In this document: positions 44,033-53,401 of the stretch, one piece after another
Numbering within the stretch: position 1 is the first letter of the stretch
Layout of the letters: each line of letters opens with the position of its first letter
Origin: Bacteroidota bacterium
GTDB lineage: Bacteria > Bacteroidota > Bacteroidia > Chitinophagales > Chitinophagaceae
NCBI GenBank assembly: GCA_018266775.1
Contig: JAFDZS010000007.1
Location: forward strand, 186,001 to 250,000
DNA length: 64,000 nucleotides
Direction of reading: 5' to 3'
Translations under genes and position numbers: made by a program
The notes under the pieces: model-generated
The model's database searches: none
Seen by the model: only the letters and a program-made list of their open reading frames with translations
What the model was told of the DNA's origin: nothing

Positions 44033-44401
44033 AAATGAATAGCTGTTTCAGTAAAAATAATAAGATTTTCGGGTTCTTATTGTTATTGGAGCTTTTTTTG
44101 ACTGTTAATGGTGGGGAGCTTGCCGGTTTTACAAAATGATTGGCCGCAGATACGCAGATGAGGTGAGAAAAGGGGCACGCAGAGGTGCAGAGGACGCTGA
44201 GAAAATTATTTTATCTGTGAAAATAAGTTCAATCGGTGTCATCAGTGTTCTATTTAGCCGCGGATACGCAGATGAGGTGAGAAAAAGGGCACGCAGAGAG
44301 GCAGAGGACGCTGAGAAAATTATGTATCAGTACAGATAAGTGCGATCTGTATCGTCAGTGTTCTATTTTAACGCTAAACAAATTGCCGGAGCCTGAAGGT
44401 A
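44033..44401. other. Intergenic region carrying a 114-nt tandem repeat
   Basis: 369 nt with no gene. The 67-residue reading frame at 44136-44339 is a by-product of the repeat. It separates apaG (reading away) from the SUI1-like gene (stop at 44402). Confidence 0.75.
44144..44369 (+). repeat. Two tandem copies of a ~114-nt 'cgcagatacgcagatgaggtg' element
   Basis: Copy 1 is 44144-44257 and copy 2 is 44258-44369. Both run CCGC(A/G)GATACGCAGATGAGG ... GGGCACGCAGAG ... GAGGACGCTGAGAAAATTAT ... TCAGTGTTCTATTT, with divergence in the second half. Same family as the widespread 'cgcagagacgcagagg' intergenic repeats. Confidence 0.85.
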
Positions 44402-44755
44402 CTACCCGCTTTTCTTTGATTTGGAATAACCGTTTTTTTGCAACCATTGCAATACTTTATCCCTGTTATCGCCCTGCACAATAATTTCCTGATCTTTTAC
44501 TGAACCGCCCGTACCACAATAAGATTTTAATTGTTTGCCTAATGTTTCCAGGTCAGCATCAGTACCAATGAAGCCCGTTATTAAGGTAACCATTTTACCG
44601 GCCCGCTGTTTTTTATCCAGCAGAATGCGCAGGTGCTGTTGCGCAGGTGCCAAAGTTTCAAGGGTATCTTCCTGTTCTGTTTCCGGTTTAAAATCCGGGT
44701 CAGTTGAATAAACGAGTGCGCTAAAAGAATTGAATGTATTTTTTTTCTTGCTCAT
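44402..44755 (-). CDS. SUI1/eIF1-like translation factor (YciH type)
   Basis: 117 residues. Disordered N-terminus, then the SUI1 domain (about 45-112) with 'KQLKSYCGTGGSVKDQEIIVQGD' area, the conserved GTGG-K loop. YciH tunes start-codon selection under stress. It follows nadC by 13 nt and may share its transcript. Confidence 0.9.
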   Translation of the reverse strand: MSKKKNTFNSFSALVYSTDPDFKPETEQEDTLETLAPAQQHLRILLDKKQRAGKMVTLITGFIGTDADLETLGKQLKSYCGTGGSVKDQEIIVQGDNRDKVLQWLQKNGYSKSKKSG

Positions 44756-44768
44756 GGTGCAGTTTCAA

Positions 44769-45620
44769 TTAAAGGAGTTTTGCCTTCAGGCTAAGGTCAA
44801 GGCTTTTGGCCTGGTGAATTACAGCGCCACTGCTGATAAAGTCCACACCGGTGGCCGCATATTCTTCTATGTTATCAAGGTTAATACCACCGCTTGCTTC
44901 GGTTTCATATTTGCCGCCAATAAGCTGTAATGCCCCTGTAATTAAAGCGGGCGTAAAATTATCCAGCATAATACGGTCTACTTTACCGGTAGCCATAACT
45001 TTTTTTACATCGTCCAGGTTTCTTGTTTCCACTTCAATTTTCAGTCCGGGTTTTTGGGTTTGTACATAAGCATAAGCTTTTTCAACAGCTATCTCAATGC
45101 CGCCGCAGTAATCAATATGGTTATCTTTCAGCATAATCATATCGTATAGCCCAAACCGGTGGTTTACGCCACCGCCAATCCTTACCGCTTCTTTTTCCAG
45201 CAGGCGAAAGTTAGGTGTGGTTTTGCGGGTATCTAACAATTTTGTTTTATACCCTTTCAGTTTATCGGTGTATTGCCGGGTTAATGTGGCAATACCGCTC
45301 ATGCGCTGCATGGTATTCAGCACTAATCTTTCGCATTGCAAAATGGTATGTACACGGGCTTCCACATCAAAAGCAACTTCGCCATACTGCATCGTATCGC
45401 CATCTTTTTTATACGCTGTAAAAACAATATCCGGCTGCATAAAACGGAATATTTTTTCGGCAACCGGCATGCCCGCTAAAATACCATCCTGTTTGATCTT
45501 CAATACCGCTTTGCCCCTTGCGCCGGCATCAATACTGCTGAGGGTGGAGTGATCGCCATCGCCAATATCTTCCTGCAATGCATGTTGTATCAGCTGATGC
45601 AATTGTTCGTCATAATTCAT
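44769..45620 (-). CDS. nadC: Nicotinate-nucleotide diphosphorylase (carboxylating)
   Basis: 283 residues. Type II PRTase: 'EDIGDGDHST' at the N-terminus, 'MSGIATLTRQYTDKLKG', 'TRKTTPNFRLLEKEAVRIGG' substrate-binding loop and 'NIEEYAATGVDFISSGAVIH'. Converts quinolinate plus PRPP to nicotinate mononucleotide, CO2 and PPi in de novo NAD synthesis. A TAGCTTTG box at 45626-45633 (minus) is a possible promoter very close to the start. Confidence 0.95.
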   Translation of the reverse strand: MNYDEQLHQLIQHALQEDIGDGDHSTLSSIDAGARGKAVLKIKQDGILAGMPVAEKIFRFMQPDIVFTAYKKDGDTMQYGEVAFDVEARVHTILQCERLVLNTMQRMSGIATLTRQYTDKLKGYKTKLLDTRKTTPNFRLLEKEAVRIGGGVNHRFGLYDMIMLKDNHIDYCGGIEIAVEKAYAYVQTQKPGLKIEVETRNLDDVKKVMATGKVDRIMLDNFTPALITGALQLIGGKYETEASGGINLDNIEEYAATGVDFISSGAVIHQAKSLDLSLKAKLL

Positions 45621-45651
45621 ATTTGCAAAGCTACGGTTTACGGCAAAAGAA

Positions 45652-45673
45652 AACCCCGGAAAATTCCGGGGTT
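45652..45673 (-). terminator. Terminator downstream of the DUF4783 gene
   Basis: 9-bp stem AACCCCGGA/TCCGGGGTT with a four-nt loop and a following T-rich TTTTCTTTT on the minus strand. It separates the DUF4783 gene from nadC. Confidence 0.8.
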
Positions 45674-45698
45674 CCTGTTTATATATGGATGTAAGACA

Positions 45699-46079
45699 TT
45701 ACCTGGTTTCAAATCTTATCTCCTGTAATAATTGCTTATCATTTTTTTGTTTCATGAATACGGTAGTCCGGAACGAACCATTTTTGGTAACCAGTGTGCC
45801 AATGCAGTATTGCGATCCGGCGTTTTCGCCTTTATGAATCACATCGAATCCTTTTACGCCATTGGTATTAAAAAAATCACGTATCACAGCCTCAGCCTGG
45901 TTTTTGCTGTATGTGTTGCTTTTATCCGGCATGGTGATTTCAACAGTATTATCAAAATAGCGGGCAATTTGTGCCGAATCGCCATTTTTTAAAGCATTCA
46001 CCACATCATCAATACTCAGCACCAGGGTAAAGGACGATAATATAAGGCCTGTAGCCATAAGTGTAAAAAAATGTTTCAT
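45699..46079 (-). CDS. DUF4783 periplasmic protein
   Basis: 126 residues, signal peptide (about 1-22) and an NTF2-like/lumazine-type small domain: 'VVNALKNGDSAQIARYFDNT', 'AEAVIRDFFNTNGVKGFDVIHKGE', 'YCIGTLVTKNGSFRTTVFMKQ'. This family is a Bacteroidota-specific DUF often found next to nadC; function unknown. Confidence 0.88.
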   Translation of the reverse strand: MKHFFTLMATGLILSSFTLVLSIDDVVNALKNGDSAQIARYFDNTVEITMPDKSNTYSKNQAEAVIRDFFNTNGVKGFDVIHKGENAGSQYCIGTLVTKNGSFRTTVFMKQKNDKQLLQEIRFETR

Positions 46080-46216
46080 TTAAGGTAGTTTTTGCAAGGT
46101 TTAATTTCACTAAAAGTATGCCAACCCCTGTTAAAACCCAACGGATATGGATAAATTTTCTGGTTAATTCCCTGTTTTGCAACGGTTATTACCGGCAAAT
46201 ATTTTAGTTTTACCAA

Positions 46217-47731
46217 ATGGAAAATAAGAAAGTTATATTGATAATCATGGACGGATGGGGCCTGGGTAAAGTGGAAAGCAGCGATGCCATACAACATGCC
46301 AAAACTCCTTTTGTAAGCAGTTTATATTCAAAATATCCCCATACAACGCTGGTTACCTGTGGTGAAGATGTGGGCTTGCCGGATGGGCAAATGGGCAACA
46401 GCGAAGTAGGCCACCTGAACCTTGGTGCAGGCCGTATTGTGTACCAGGAATTACAGCGTATTAATGTGGCCATCAGAACCGGCGAATTTGCCGCCAATCC
46501 CGCTTTACTCGCAGCTATAGATTATGCCAAACAAAATAACAAAACACTGCACCTGATGGGCCTGGTGAGCGATGGTGGTGTACACTCGCACATTAATCAT
46601 TTAAAAGCTTTAACCTCATTGTGTGCATCAAAAGGATTAACCGATGTTTCAGTGCATGCCTTTACCGATGGCCGTGATACAGATCCCAAAAGCGGGTTGG
46701 GTTTCCTGACTGACCTGCAGCTGCACTTAACCCAGTCTGCCGGTAAGATTGCATCGGTTACCGGCCGTTATTATGCTATGGACAGGGATAAAAGATGGGA
46801 ACGGGTGAAGCTGGCTTATGATGCATTAGTACATGGTACCGGGCACGCAACAGCTGACGTTTTACAGGCCGTAAAAGAATCGTACAATGCAGGTGTTACC
46901 GATGAATTCATTAAACCCATTATCAACAGTACAGTTGTAAATAATACCATTAAAGAAGGCGATGCGGTGATCTGTTTTAACTTCCGTACCGACCGTTGCC
47001 GGGAAATTACCCAGGCTTTAACCCAGCAGGATTTTCCCGATTTTGGTATGCAAAAATTAGTACTGCATTATACCACCATGACGATGTATGATCATACTTA
47101 TCAAAATGTACACATCGTTTTTGAAAATGACAACCTGAATAATACATTAGGTGAAGTTTTGCAGCAAAACCACAAAACACAAATCCGTATTGCTGAAACA
47201 GAAAAATACCCGCATGTGAGTTTCTTTTTCAGTGGTGGAAGAGAAAAAGAATTTGAGGGTGAAAGGCGTATTATGATCCCTTCTCCCAAAGTGGCAACTT
47301 ATGATCTGCAGCCTGAGATGAGCGCTGTTGCTGTTACCGATGCTATCGTAAAAGAAATTGAAACCAACCCTGCAGATTTCATCTGCCTCAATTTTGCCAA
47401 TGCAGATATGGTTGGGCATACCGGTGTTTGGGAAGCAGTGATTAAAGCCGTAGAAACAGTAGATGCATGTGTGGAGAGAGTAACCACGGCTGCATTAAAA
47501 CAGGATTATGCCGTATTCATCCTTGCCGACCATGGCAATGCTGACTATGAAATTAATGAAGATGGTTCGCCCAACACTGCGCATACACTAAACCCTGTTC
47601 CGTTTATTATTGCAGATAATGAATGGAAAGGAACGATCAGGAACGGAAAACTGGGAGATATTGCACCCACCATCTTAACCATGATGCATTTACCCATACC
47701 AGGAGAAATGACCGGCAATGTTTTGATTTAA
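46217..47731 (+). CDS. gpmI: 2,3-bisphosphoglycerate-independent phosphoglycerate mutase
   Basis: 504 residues, alkaline-phosphatase superfamily. 'IIMDGWGLG', nucleophile Ser62 in 'GQMGNSEVGHLNLG', 'FTDGRDTDP', 'GRYYAMDRDKRWER' and C-terminal 'LADHGNADY' and 'LNPVPFI' metal ligands. Glycolysis step interconverting 2- and 3-phosphoglycerate with two Mn2+ ions. Confidence 0.97.
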   Translation: MENKKVILIIMDGWGLGKVESSDAIQHAKTPFVSSLYSKYPHTTLVTCGEDVGLPDGQMGNSEVGHLNLGAGRIVYQELQRINVAIRTGEFAANPALLAAIDYAKQNNKTLHLMGLVSDGGVHSHINHLKALTSLCASKGLTDVSVHAFTDGRDTDPKSGLGFLTDLQLHLTQSAGKIASVTGRYYAMDRDKRWERVKLAYDALVHGTGHATADVLQAVKESYNAGVTDEFIKPIINSTVVNNTIKEGDAVICFNFRTDRCREITQALTQQDFPDFGMQKLVLHYTTMTMYDHTYQNVHIVFENDNLNNTLGEVLQQNHKTQIRIAETEKYPHVSFFFSGGREKEFEGERRIMIPSPKVATYDLQPEMSAVAVTDAIVKEIETNPADFICLNFANADMVGHTGVWEAVIKAVETVDACVERVTTAALKQDYAVFILADHGNADYEINEDGSPNTAHTLNPVPFIIADNEWKGTIRNGKLGDIAPTILTMMHLPIPGEMTGNVLI

Positions 47732-47748
47732 CCTAAACAACAACAAAT

Positions 47749-48267
47749 ATGAAAAAGTTCTTTAAAAGGCTCTTTTGGATTTTACTGGTGGTTTTTGTGA
47801 TCATCCAGTTTTTCAGGCCAAAGAAAAATATTGCTGAAGGAATGAGTGTGAATGACATTACCACAAAATATACTATTCCACAGGATGTACAGGCTTCACT
47901 AAAAACTGCCTGTTACGATTGTCACAGCAACAATACCGTGTACCCCTGGTATAATAATATTCAACCTGTAGCCTGGTGGCTGGCCAACCATGTAAGTGAA
48001 GGTAAAAGAGATTTGAACTTTTCTGAATTTACCACCTATAACATTGGCCGCCAGTACCGGAAACTGGAACAAATAAACAGTGAAATTAAAGAAGGGGAAA
48101 TGCCTTTGAGTTCTTACACTTTAATTCATAAAGATGCTGTTTTAAGTGCGCCTCAAAAAATGGCCATAGCCAGTTGGGTTACGTCCGTTAGGGACAGCAT
48201 CAAAGCACATTATCCTGAAGACAGCCTGAAAAGGCCACAAAAACCGCAACAGGAGCCTGCTAAATAA
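47749..48267 (+). CDS. Haem-binding-domain protein (CxxCH)
   Basis: 172 residues. One N-terminal helix (about 7-22) and a heme c motif 'CYDCHSNNTVYPWYNNIQP', with 'WWLANHVSEGKRDLNFSEF' as the Haem_bd family hallmark. Probably anchored to the inner membrane with heme in the periplasm. It lies 17 nt after gpmI and upstream of the heme importer, so an operon-level link with heme uptake is plausible. Confidence 0.88.
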   Translation: MKKFFKRLFWILLVVFVIIQFFRPKKNIAEGMSVNDITTKYTIPQDVQASLKTACYDCHSNNTVYPWYNNIQPVAWWLANHVSEGKRDLNFSEFTTYNIGRQYRKLEQINSEIKEGEMPLSSYTLIHKDAVLSAPQKMAIASWVTSVRDSIKAHYPEDSLKRPQKPQQEPAK

Positions 48268-48287
48268 TATTTTACTACATTTGCATC

Positions 48288-48803
48288 ATGACTGCTTATC
48301 CTAAAAAAATATGGGGAAGTGCCCTGCTCCTTGTAGTGGCGGCGCCCGTATTATTTTCTGCAGTTTTTTTATTGCGCCAGCAATACCTGCAAAACCAGAT
48401 GCGGGAAAAAATAGAGCAATCGGCGCTACAAATTATCTCTTTACCCGCTTCATCGGTAAAATGGGTTGCCAGCGAAAAAGAAATTTTGGTGGACGGAAAG
48501 TTGTTCGATGTGCAATCTGTACAACTGAATGACGGCGTATATACTTTTTCAGGATTGTTTGATACCGATGAAGATAACCTGATTACAGAATTCAGGCACG
48601 GTTTGCAGCATTCAAAAAATTCCAGTTCCCCTATTGAATCACTGGTGGTAAAATTTCTTTCTCATCCGCTGATCGACTTTCATTCCAGCTTAACTACCCC
48701 CTTTAATAATTGTACTTATATACATCTTCATTACCCCAGATTTACAGAGGCGGTTGCAGTGGCCTGCCTTCACATTAATGCCCCCCCTCCAAAAATGGCA
48801 TAA
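48288..48803 (+). CDS. Membrane-anchored protein upstream of the heme receptor
   Basis: 171 residues. One N-terminal helix (about 10-28), a coiled stretch, then a small beta domain ('EILVDGKLFDVQSVQLNDGVY') and a His/Pro-containing tail. Not recognised as a named family; similar small proteins precede TonB receptors in Bacteroidota, which suggests an accessory role. Start 20 nt after the preceding gene. Confidence 0.7.
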   Translation: MTAYPKKIWGSALLLVVAAPVLFSAVFLLRQQYLQNQMREKIEQSALQIISLPASSVKWVASEKEILVDGKLFDVQSVQLNDGVYTFSGLFDTDEDNLITEFRHGLQHSKNSSSPIESLVVKFLSHPLIDFHSSLTTPFNNCTYIHLHYPRFTEAVAVACLHINAPPPKMA

Positions 48804-48882
48804 ATTGTTTTCTCCAAATTTTTTCTGGCACTAAAAAGCCAGTGCTGTCTATTATTTATATCTGATCAATTCATCATTGTTG

Positions 48883-48911
48883 TGCAACAGCCATAAGTAT
48901 GGCTATGCAAC
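48883..48911. promoter_or_regulatory. Hairpin/operator candidate upstream of the heme receptor
   Basis: AGCCAT and ATGGCT (48889-48904) pair around AAGT, bracketed by two direct TGCAAC words (48883-48888 and 48906-48911). About 50 nt before the receptor ATG. Candidate site for iron/heme-responsive control; I found no cobalamin riboswitch features. Confidence 0.4.
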
Positions 48912-48958
48912 ATAATTACATTTTAGTATTTAACAAACATTACCAAACTTATTAGTTT

Positions 48959-51403
48959 ATGAAACGCATATTTCTATCAGTCATTGTGACCTTATTTTTT
49001 TCAATTACAGCTTTTGCCCAAAAATCGCTGAAGGGTAAAGTGGTGGATGCTGTATCGGGTGCTGTTATACCCGGCGCATCGGTAAGTTTTGCCGGCAATA
49101 CGGGCACCACCACATCAAAAGATGGTGGCTTTAGTGTGGATTGCAGTAAAGCCACTTCCATCATTGTTTCCCATGTGGGGTATGAATCTAAAAGAGTGCT
49201 CATTAAAAATTGCGATGATTTTGTAACTGTTACACTTTCCCCTTCTAACGAAACACTCGGCGAAGTGGAAGTAACTGCTACATCAAGCCAGAATAAATCT
49301 ATTTTATACCAGCCTTCATCCATTACTAAATTATCGCCTGTTGAATTAAAACGCAGCAATGGTTTGTTCCTGGATGATGCCATTAACGGAAATGTACCCG
49401 GTGTTACCATGCAAAGGCGCGCAGTATCATCCGGTCAGCAATTCAACATCCGCGGTTATGGTAACGGATCAAGGGGAACAAGGGGTATCAGCAGCAACTT
49501 CGACGGACAGGGTTATAAATTATACCTGAACGGTATTCCTGTTACTGATGCAGAAGGTATTACCACTATGGACGACCTGGATTTTGGTTCTATCGGCAAT
49601 GTGGAAGTTACCAAAGGCCCTGCTGGTACTTTATATGGTTTGGCTATTGCCGGTGCTGTTAACTTAAAAACACAAAAGCCGGAAGTAGGCAAAACTTCTG
49701 TTGGCCAGGATGTATTGGTGGGCAACTATGGTTTGCAACGGTACACCACACGCTTTGCCACCAGTGGTGAACGATCTTCTATTTTGATCAATTATGGCCA
49801 CCAGAAATCTGATGGTTTTACTGTACACAATGCTTCTAAAAAAGACTTCGTAAATTTTGTTGGCGATTTTCAGCCCAACAGCAAAGAATCTGTGAACACT
49901 TATTTTGGCTACAGCAACAGCTACGACGAAAGAAGTGGTGAATTAACACAGGCGCAATATGATAACAATGATTTCTCAGGAAATATTGAATACATCAAAA
50001 GAAATGCCCACAGTAACGTATACACTGTACGTGCTGGTGTTGGACACACCTATAACTTCAGCAATAAAATTTCCAACACCACTACGCTTTTTGGAACTTC
50101 ATTCACCAGCAATGTAAGTTCTGCCGGTGGTTGGTCTGATAAAAATGCGATGAACTTTGGAATCCGTTCCACCTTCGATACAAAATTTAATTTGAGCAAA
50201 GACGTTTTACTGAGCGGAATCACAGGTGTGGAATCTCAACGCCAATACGCCACTACTGTTGGTTATAGTATGGCTGATCCACAGGGTTCTGCACACGCCA
50301 GTTTATGGAAACTGGGCGATCCTTATTTTATTATCAGTGGGGTTACTTCTGATTTGTACGCGGGTGAATCCACCACTTCAGTATTCAGTGAATGGACGCT
50401 GGCACTGCCTAAAGATTTTTCGATTGTTGCAGGTTTAGGCATCAGCAATATGAGAATTACTTTGGATGACAGGTTTTATGTTGCCGGTAAACCTACACAT
50501 TATGACACTACTTACCGGTCAATGGTTTCTCCTCACATAGCATTTAATAAAGTGTTCAGTAAACAATTGTCTGTATACGCATCATACAGTTCTGGTTATA
50601 AAGCACCCGTAAGTTCTTTCTTCTATATTCCTTATACCAGTGCATTAGGGCCCAACTCCGGTATCATCAACAACCATCTGCAGCCTGAAATGGGCAACCA
50701 GTTTGAAGTGGGCACCAAGGGTGCTATCCTGAAAAGTAAACTGATTTACCAGGTGGCTTTATTCGATGCGTTATTCTCTAAAAAAATGACCACAGTAGCG
50801 GTACCCAATCCCGCTAATACTGCAACATTATACACTTATATGGTTAATGGGGGTAAGCAGGATGACAAAGGTGTTGAAGCATCTGTAAAATATACCATTT
50901 ACGAATCAGAAAAAGGATTCTTTAAAACAATAAATCCTTTCTTCAACCTCACCTATTCAGATTTCAAATACAAAGACTTTACGTACGAAACCGGTACCAC
51001 ACCTGCCAACAAAACTATTTATGATTACAGTGGCCATGCTGTTGCTGGTGTGCCAAAAATCATTACCAACATTGGCGTTGATGCAGCTACCAATCCTGGT
51101 GTTTATTTTAACTTCACTTATTTCTATAAAGATAAGATGCCCGTTACTTCACTGGGTACAACTGATGGTACTGCAACAGCGCCTGAGTACCACGCTTCAA
51201 GCTATAGCCTGTTGAATACTAAAATTGGCTGGCAGGGAAGTTTATCCAAACACTTTGACCTGGATGCATATTTTGGTGTAAATAATATGACAGGAACAAA
51301 ATATCCTATTATGGTATTTGTTAACCAGATACCTGATTTGTATCTTGTAGGCCCAACTAAAGCCAACACTTATGGCGGGGTAAATTTGAAATATAATTTT
51401 TAA
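48959..51403 (+). CDS. hmuR: TonB-dependent heme receptor
   Basis: 814 residues. Signal peptide, CarboxypepD_reg-like domain (about 22-105, 'KGKVVDAVSGAVIPGASV'), plug domain ('GQQFNIRGYG', 'YLNGIPVTDAEG', 'VEVTKGPAGTLYG') and a 22-strand barrel ending in aromatic 'GGVNLKYNF'. Heme is inferred as substrate from the HmuTUV genes downstream. FRAP/NPNL heme motifs were not found, so another iron complex or cobalamin cannot be excluded. Confidence 0.85.
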   Translation: MKRIFLSVIVTLFFSITAFAQKSLKGKVVDAVSGAVIPGASVSFAGNTGTTTSKDGGFSVDCSKATSIIVSHVGYESKRVLIKNCDDFVTVTLSPSNETLGEVEVTATSSQNKSILYQPSSITKLSPVELKRSNGLFLDDAINGNVPGVTMQRRAVSSGQQFNIRGYGNGSRGTRGISSNFDGQGYKLYLNGIPVTDAEGITTMDDLDFGSIGNVEVTKGPAGTLYGLAIAGAVNLKTQKPEVGKTSVGQDVLVGNYGLQRYTTRFATSGERSSILINYGHQKSDGFTVHNASKKDFVNFVGDFQPNSKESVNTYFGYSNSYDERSGELTQAQYDNNDFSGNIEYIKRNAHSNVYTVRAGVGHTYNFSNKISNTTTLFGTSFTSNVSSAGGWSDKNAMNFGIRSTFDTKFNLSKDVLLSGITGVESQRQYATTVGYSMADPQGSAHASLWKLGDPYFIISGVTSDLYAGESTTSVFSEWTLALPKDFSIVAGLGISNMRITLDDRFYVAGKPTHYDTTYRSMVSPHIAFNKVFSKQLSVYASYSSGYKAPVSSFFYIPYTSALGPNSGIINNHLQPEMGNQFEVGTKGAILKSKLIYQVALFDALFSKKMTTVAVPNPANTATLYTYMVNGGKQDDKGVEASVKYTIYESEKGFFKTINPFFNLTYSDFKYKDFTYETGTTPANKTIYDYSGHAVAGVPKIITNIGVDAATNPGVYFNFTYFYKDKMPVTSLGTTDGTATAPEYHASSYSLLNTKIGWQGSLSKHFDLDAYFGVNNMTGTKYPIMVFVNQIPDLYLVGPTKANTYGGVNLKYNF

Positions 51404-51421
51404 ACGAATCTGAAATACTAT

Positions 51422-51454
51422 GAAGGCAGTTGTATACCGACTGCCTTCTTTTTT
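51422..51454 (+). terminator. Terminator between receptor and binding-protein genes
   Basis: 9-bp stem GAAGGCAGT/ACTGCCTTC with a nine-nt loop, then TTTTTT. It lies only 18 nt after the receptor stop and before hmuT, so it probably lowers expression of the ABC genes relative to the receptor rather than ending the operon. Confidence 0.75.
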
Positions 51455-51468
51455 AAATCAAGTTTATT

Positions 51469-52365
51469 ATGAAAAAAATATTTTCACTTGCGGTATTTGC
51501 AATCGTTCTTTCATCATGCGGTCGTTTTGGCAATAAAGAAATTGACGGTACAAAAGACATGCGTATCGTTTGTCTTTCTAAACAATTAACAGAATATGTT
51601 TTTGCATTGGGCAAAGGGCATGACCTTGTTGCAGTTGACCTCAGCAGTACTTACCCCGACAGTGCCAAATTATTAAAAACAGTTGGTTACCACCGGGCAC
51701 TCGCTCCCGAACCAATCATTTCAATGACACCCGATCTCGTCATTCACAGCAATGATATTGGTCCGGACAATGTTCTTCCACAAATCATAAAAGCAGGGCT
51801 TAAAGTAAAAGCTTTTGGTGGCGCAAACACTATAGACAGTGCCAAATTATTACTGAAAGAACTCGGTAAGTTTTTTGGAGAAGAAACAAAAGCAGATTCA
51901 TTGGTAAAAGTACTGGACGCTGGCGTTGCAAGAGCTGCCGATACATTGAAAGCACGGGGCATTACAGATTCCCTGAAAGTTATGATCATTCATTTTGGTT
52001 TGCGCAACAATAATTATTTTGTAATGAGCGGCAGAAATGGTGTTGGCGATAAAATGATCCGCCTCGCTGGCTGCACACCTGCTACGTACGATGGTAAAGG
52101 CGCCCGTGAAATGAGCCCTGAAGCGGTGGCCCTGGCCAACCCTGATGTGATTATTGCTACGGATTATGGTTATGACAAAATGGGCAGTATGGAAAAATTC
52201 ATTGCATCGGTACCCGGTGTGGCATTAACAAACGCTGGAAAAAACAAACGGGTTGTTCGCTTTGAAGAGCATGACCTGATTTATTTTGGTCCGCGTACAG
52301 GCGATAATGTTATTAAATTAATTAACCTGCTTCATCCAGCAACTACCAGTGTTCAGGCAAAGTAA
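51469..52365 (+). CDS. hmuT: Heme ABC transporter periplasmic binding lipoprotein
   Basis: 298 residues, lipobox Cys17 ('VLSSCGRF'). Class III binding-protein fold: 'DMRIVCLSKQLTEYVFALG', 'DLVAVDLSSTYPDSAKLL', 'TVGYHRALAPEPIISMTPDLV', 'YDGKGAREMSPEAVALANPDV'. The Y-x-R-A and SMTPD features match HmuT. It passes heme from the receptor to the permease. Confidence 0.88.
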   Translation: MKKIFSLAVFAIVLSSCGRFGNKEIDGTKDMRIVCLSKQLTEYVFALGKGHDLVAVDLSSTYPDSAKLLKTVGYHRALAPEPIISMTPDLVIHSNDIGPDNVLPQIIKAGLKVKAFGGANTIDSAKLLLKELGKFFGEETKADSLVKVLDAGVARAADTLKARGITDSLKVMIIHFGLRNNNYFVMSGRNGVGDKMIRLAGCTPATYDGKGAREMSPEAVALANPDVIIATDYGYDKMGSMEKFIASVPGVALTNAGKNKRVVRFEEHDLIYFGPRTGDNVIKLINLLHPATTSVQAK

Positions 52366-53401
52366 ATTTTTCTTCCCTTTATTGGCAGTACTACTCGTAG
52401 TCATCATGGTTTGTGCCATTGCATTTGGTACAGTAAAAATCATGCCCGGCGATATGTGGAATTCCCTGGTGCATTATTTCCGCGGAGAAGGTTCTGCCAA
52501 TATCTATGAAGGTGTATTTATTGAAATCAGGTTGCCCAGGGTTTTGCTGTGTGCATTAACAGGAGCCGTACTTTCTGTGAGTGGCGTATTAATGCAGGGC
52601 CTTTTCCGCAACCCAATTGTAGAACCAGGCCTTGTGGGAACCAGCTCCGGCGCTGCATTTGGTGCAGCCATAGTTTTCGTTATTGCAGAAAAATTTCCTC
52701 CTGAAGTAAAAAGTATGATGGGCCCATTCTTAATGCCCGTGATGGCTTTTCTTGGAGGGCTTACAGCAACCTTTTTAGTATATTCATTGGCAAGAAACTC
52801 GGGCAGGGCTTCTGTCATGTCTATATTACTGGTAGGCATAGCCGTAAATGCCGTATGCCTCAGTGGTATTGGCTTTATGAGTTATATAGCCCGTGATCCG
52901 CAGGCACGGAGTATTACTTTCTTCAGCCTGGGTTATTTATCCGGCGCATCCTGGTTGCAGGTAAAAATTCTGTTAGCAGTTGCGGCCATCATGTTTACCA
53001 TAACCTTAAGTTATTCCAAACAACTAAACGCATTATTGCTGGGTGAAGAAGAAGCTGCTTACCTGGGTGTTGATACCAATAAATTGAAAAGAAGAATATT
53101 GATACTGAACACCGCAATGGTGGCCGTTGCCACTGCTTTTGTAGGCGTTATTAGTTTTGTAGGGCTGATTGTACCACATGTTTTGCGGTTACTGATTGGC
53201 AGCGACAATAAAAAATTGTTGCCGGCAGCAATTTTGATGGGCGGGGCTTTGCTCACATTGGCAGACCTTGCTGCAAGGTTAGTATTAGCGCCTGCTGAAC
53301 TGCCCATTGGTGTGGTTACATCACTGGTTGGTGCGCCTGTATTCATCTTTCTTTTAAAACAGTTTAATATACTGCAGCAAAAAGGAGGTGGCAATGCTTA
53401 G
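52349..53401 (+). CDS. hmuU: FecCD-family heme ABC permease
   Basis: 350 residues from a GTG at 52349, overlapping hmuT by 17 nt. Nine to ten helices, 'RLPRVLLCALTGAVLSVSG', 'QGLFRNPIVEPGLVGTSSGA', 'IGFVGLIVPHVLRLLIG'-type segment and the ATPase-coupling EAA-like loop 'GEEEAAYLGVDTNKLKRR'. Forms the translocation dimer. Confidence 0.92.
   Translation: MFRQSKFFFPLLAVLLVVIMVCAIAFGTVKIMPGDMWNSLVHYFRGEGSANIYEGVFIEIRLPRVLLCALTGAVLSVSGVLMQGLFRNPIVEPGLVGTSSGAAFGAAIVFVIAEKFPPEVKSMMGPFLMPVMAFLGGLTATFLVYSLARNSGRASVMSILLVGIAVNAVCLSGIGFMSYIARDPQARSITFFSLGYLSGASWLQVKILLAVAAIMFTITLSYSKQLNALLLGEEEAAYLGVDTNKLKRRILILNTAMVAVATAFVGVISFVGLIVPHVLRLLIGSDNKKLLPAAILMGGALLTLADLAARLVLAPAELPIGVVTSLVGAPVFIFLLKQFNILQQKGGGNA
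53381..53389 (+). promoter_or_regulatory. Strong Shine-Dalgarno for hmuV
   Basis: AAAGGAGGT lies 5 nt before the ATG at 53394 and inside the hmuU coding end. It is unusual in this window, where most genes lack such a site. It decides the ATG at 53394 over the GTG at 53388. Confidence 0.7.

Noticed and set aside
44136..44339. 67-residue reading frame in the tandem repeat
   Set aside because: The frame is produced by the repeated element itself, and both copies give the same peptide words. There is no domain or start context.
48804..48958. Cobalamin riboswitch before the TonB receptor
   Set aside because: The gap is only 155 nt and lacks the conserved B12-box and GCCACTG-type elements. The ABC genes also fit heme better.
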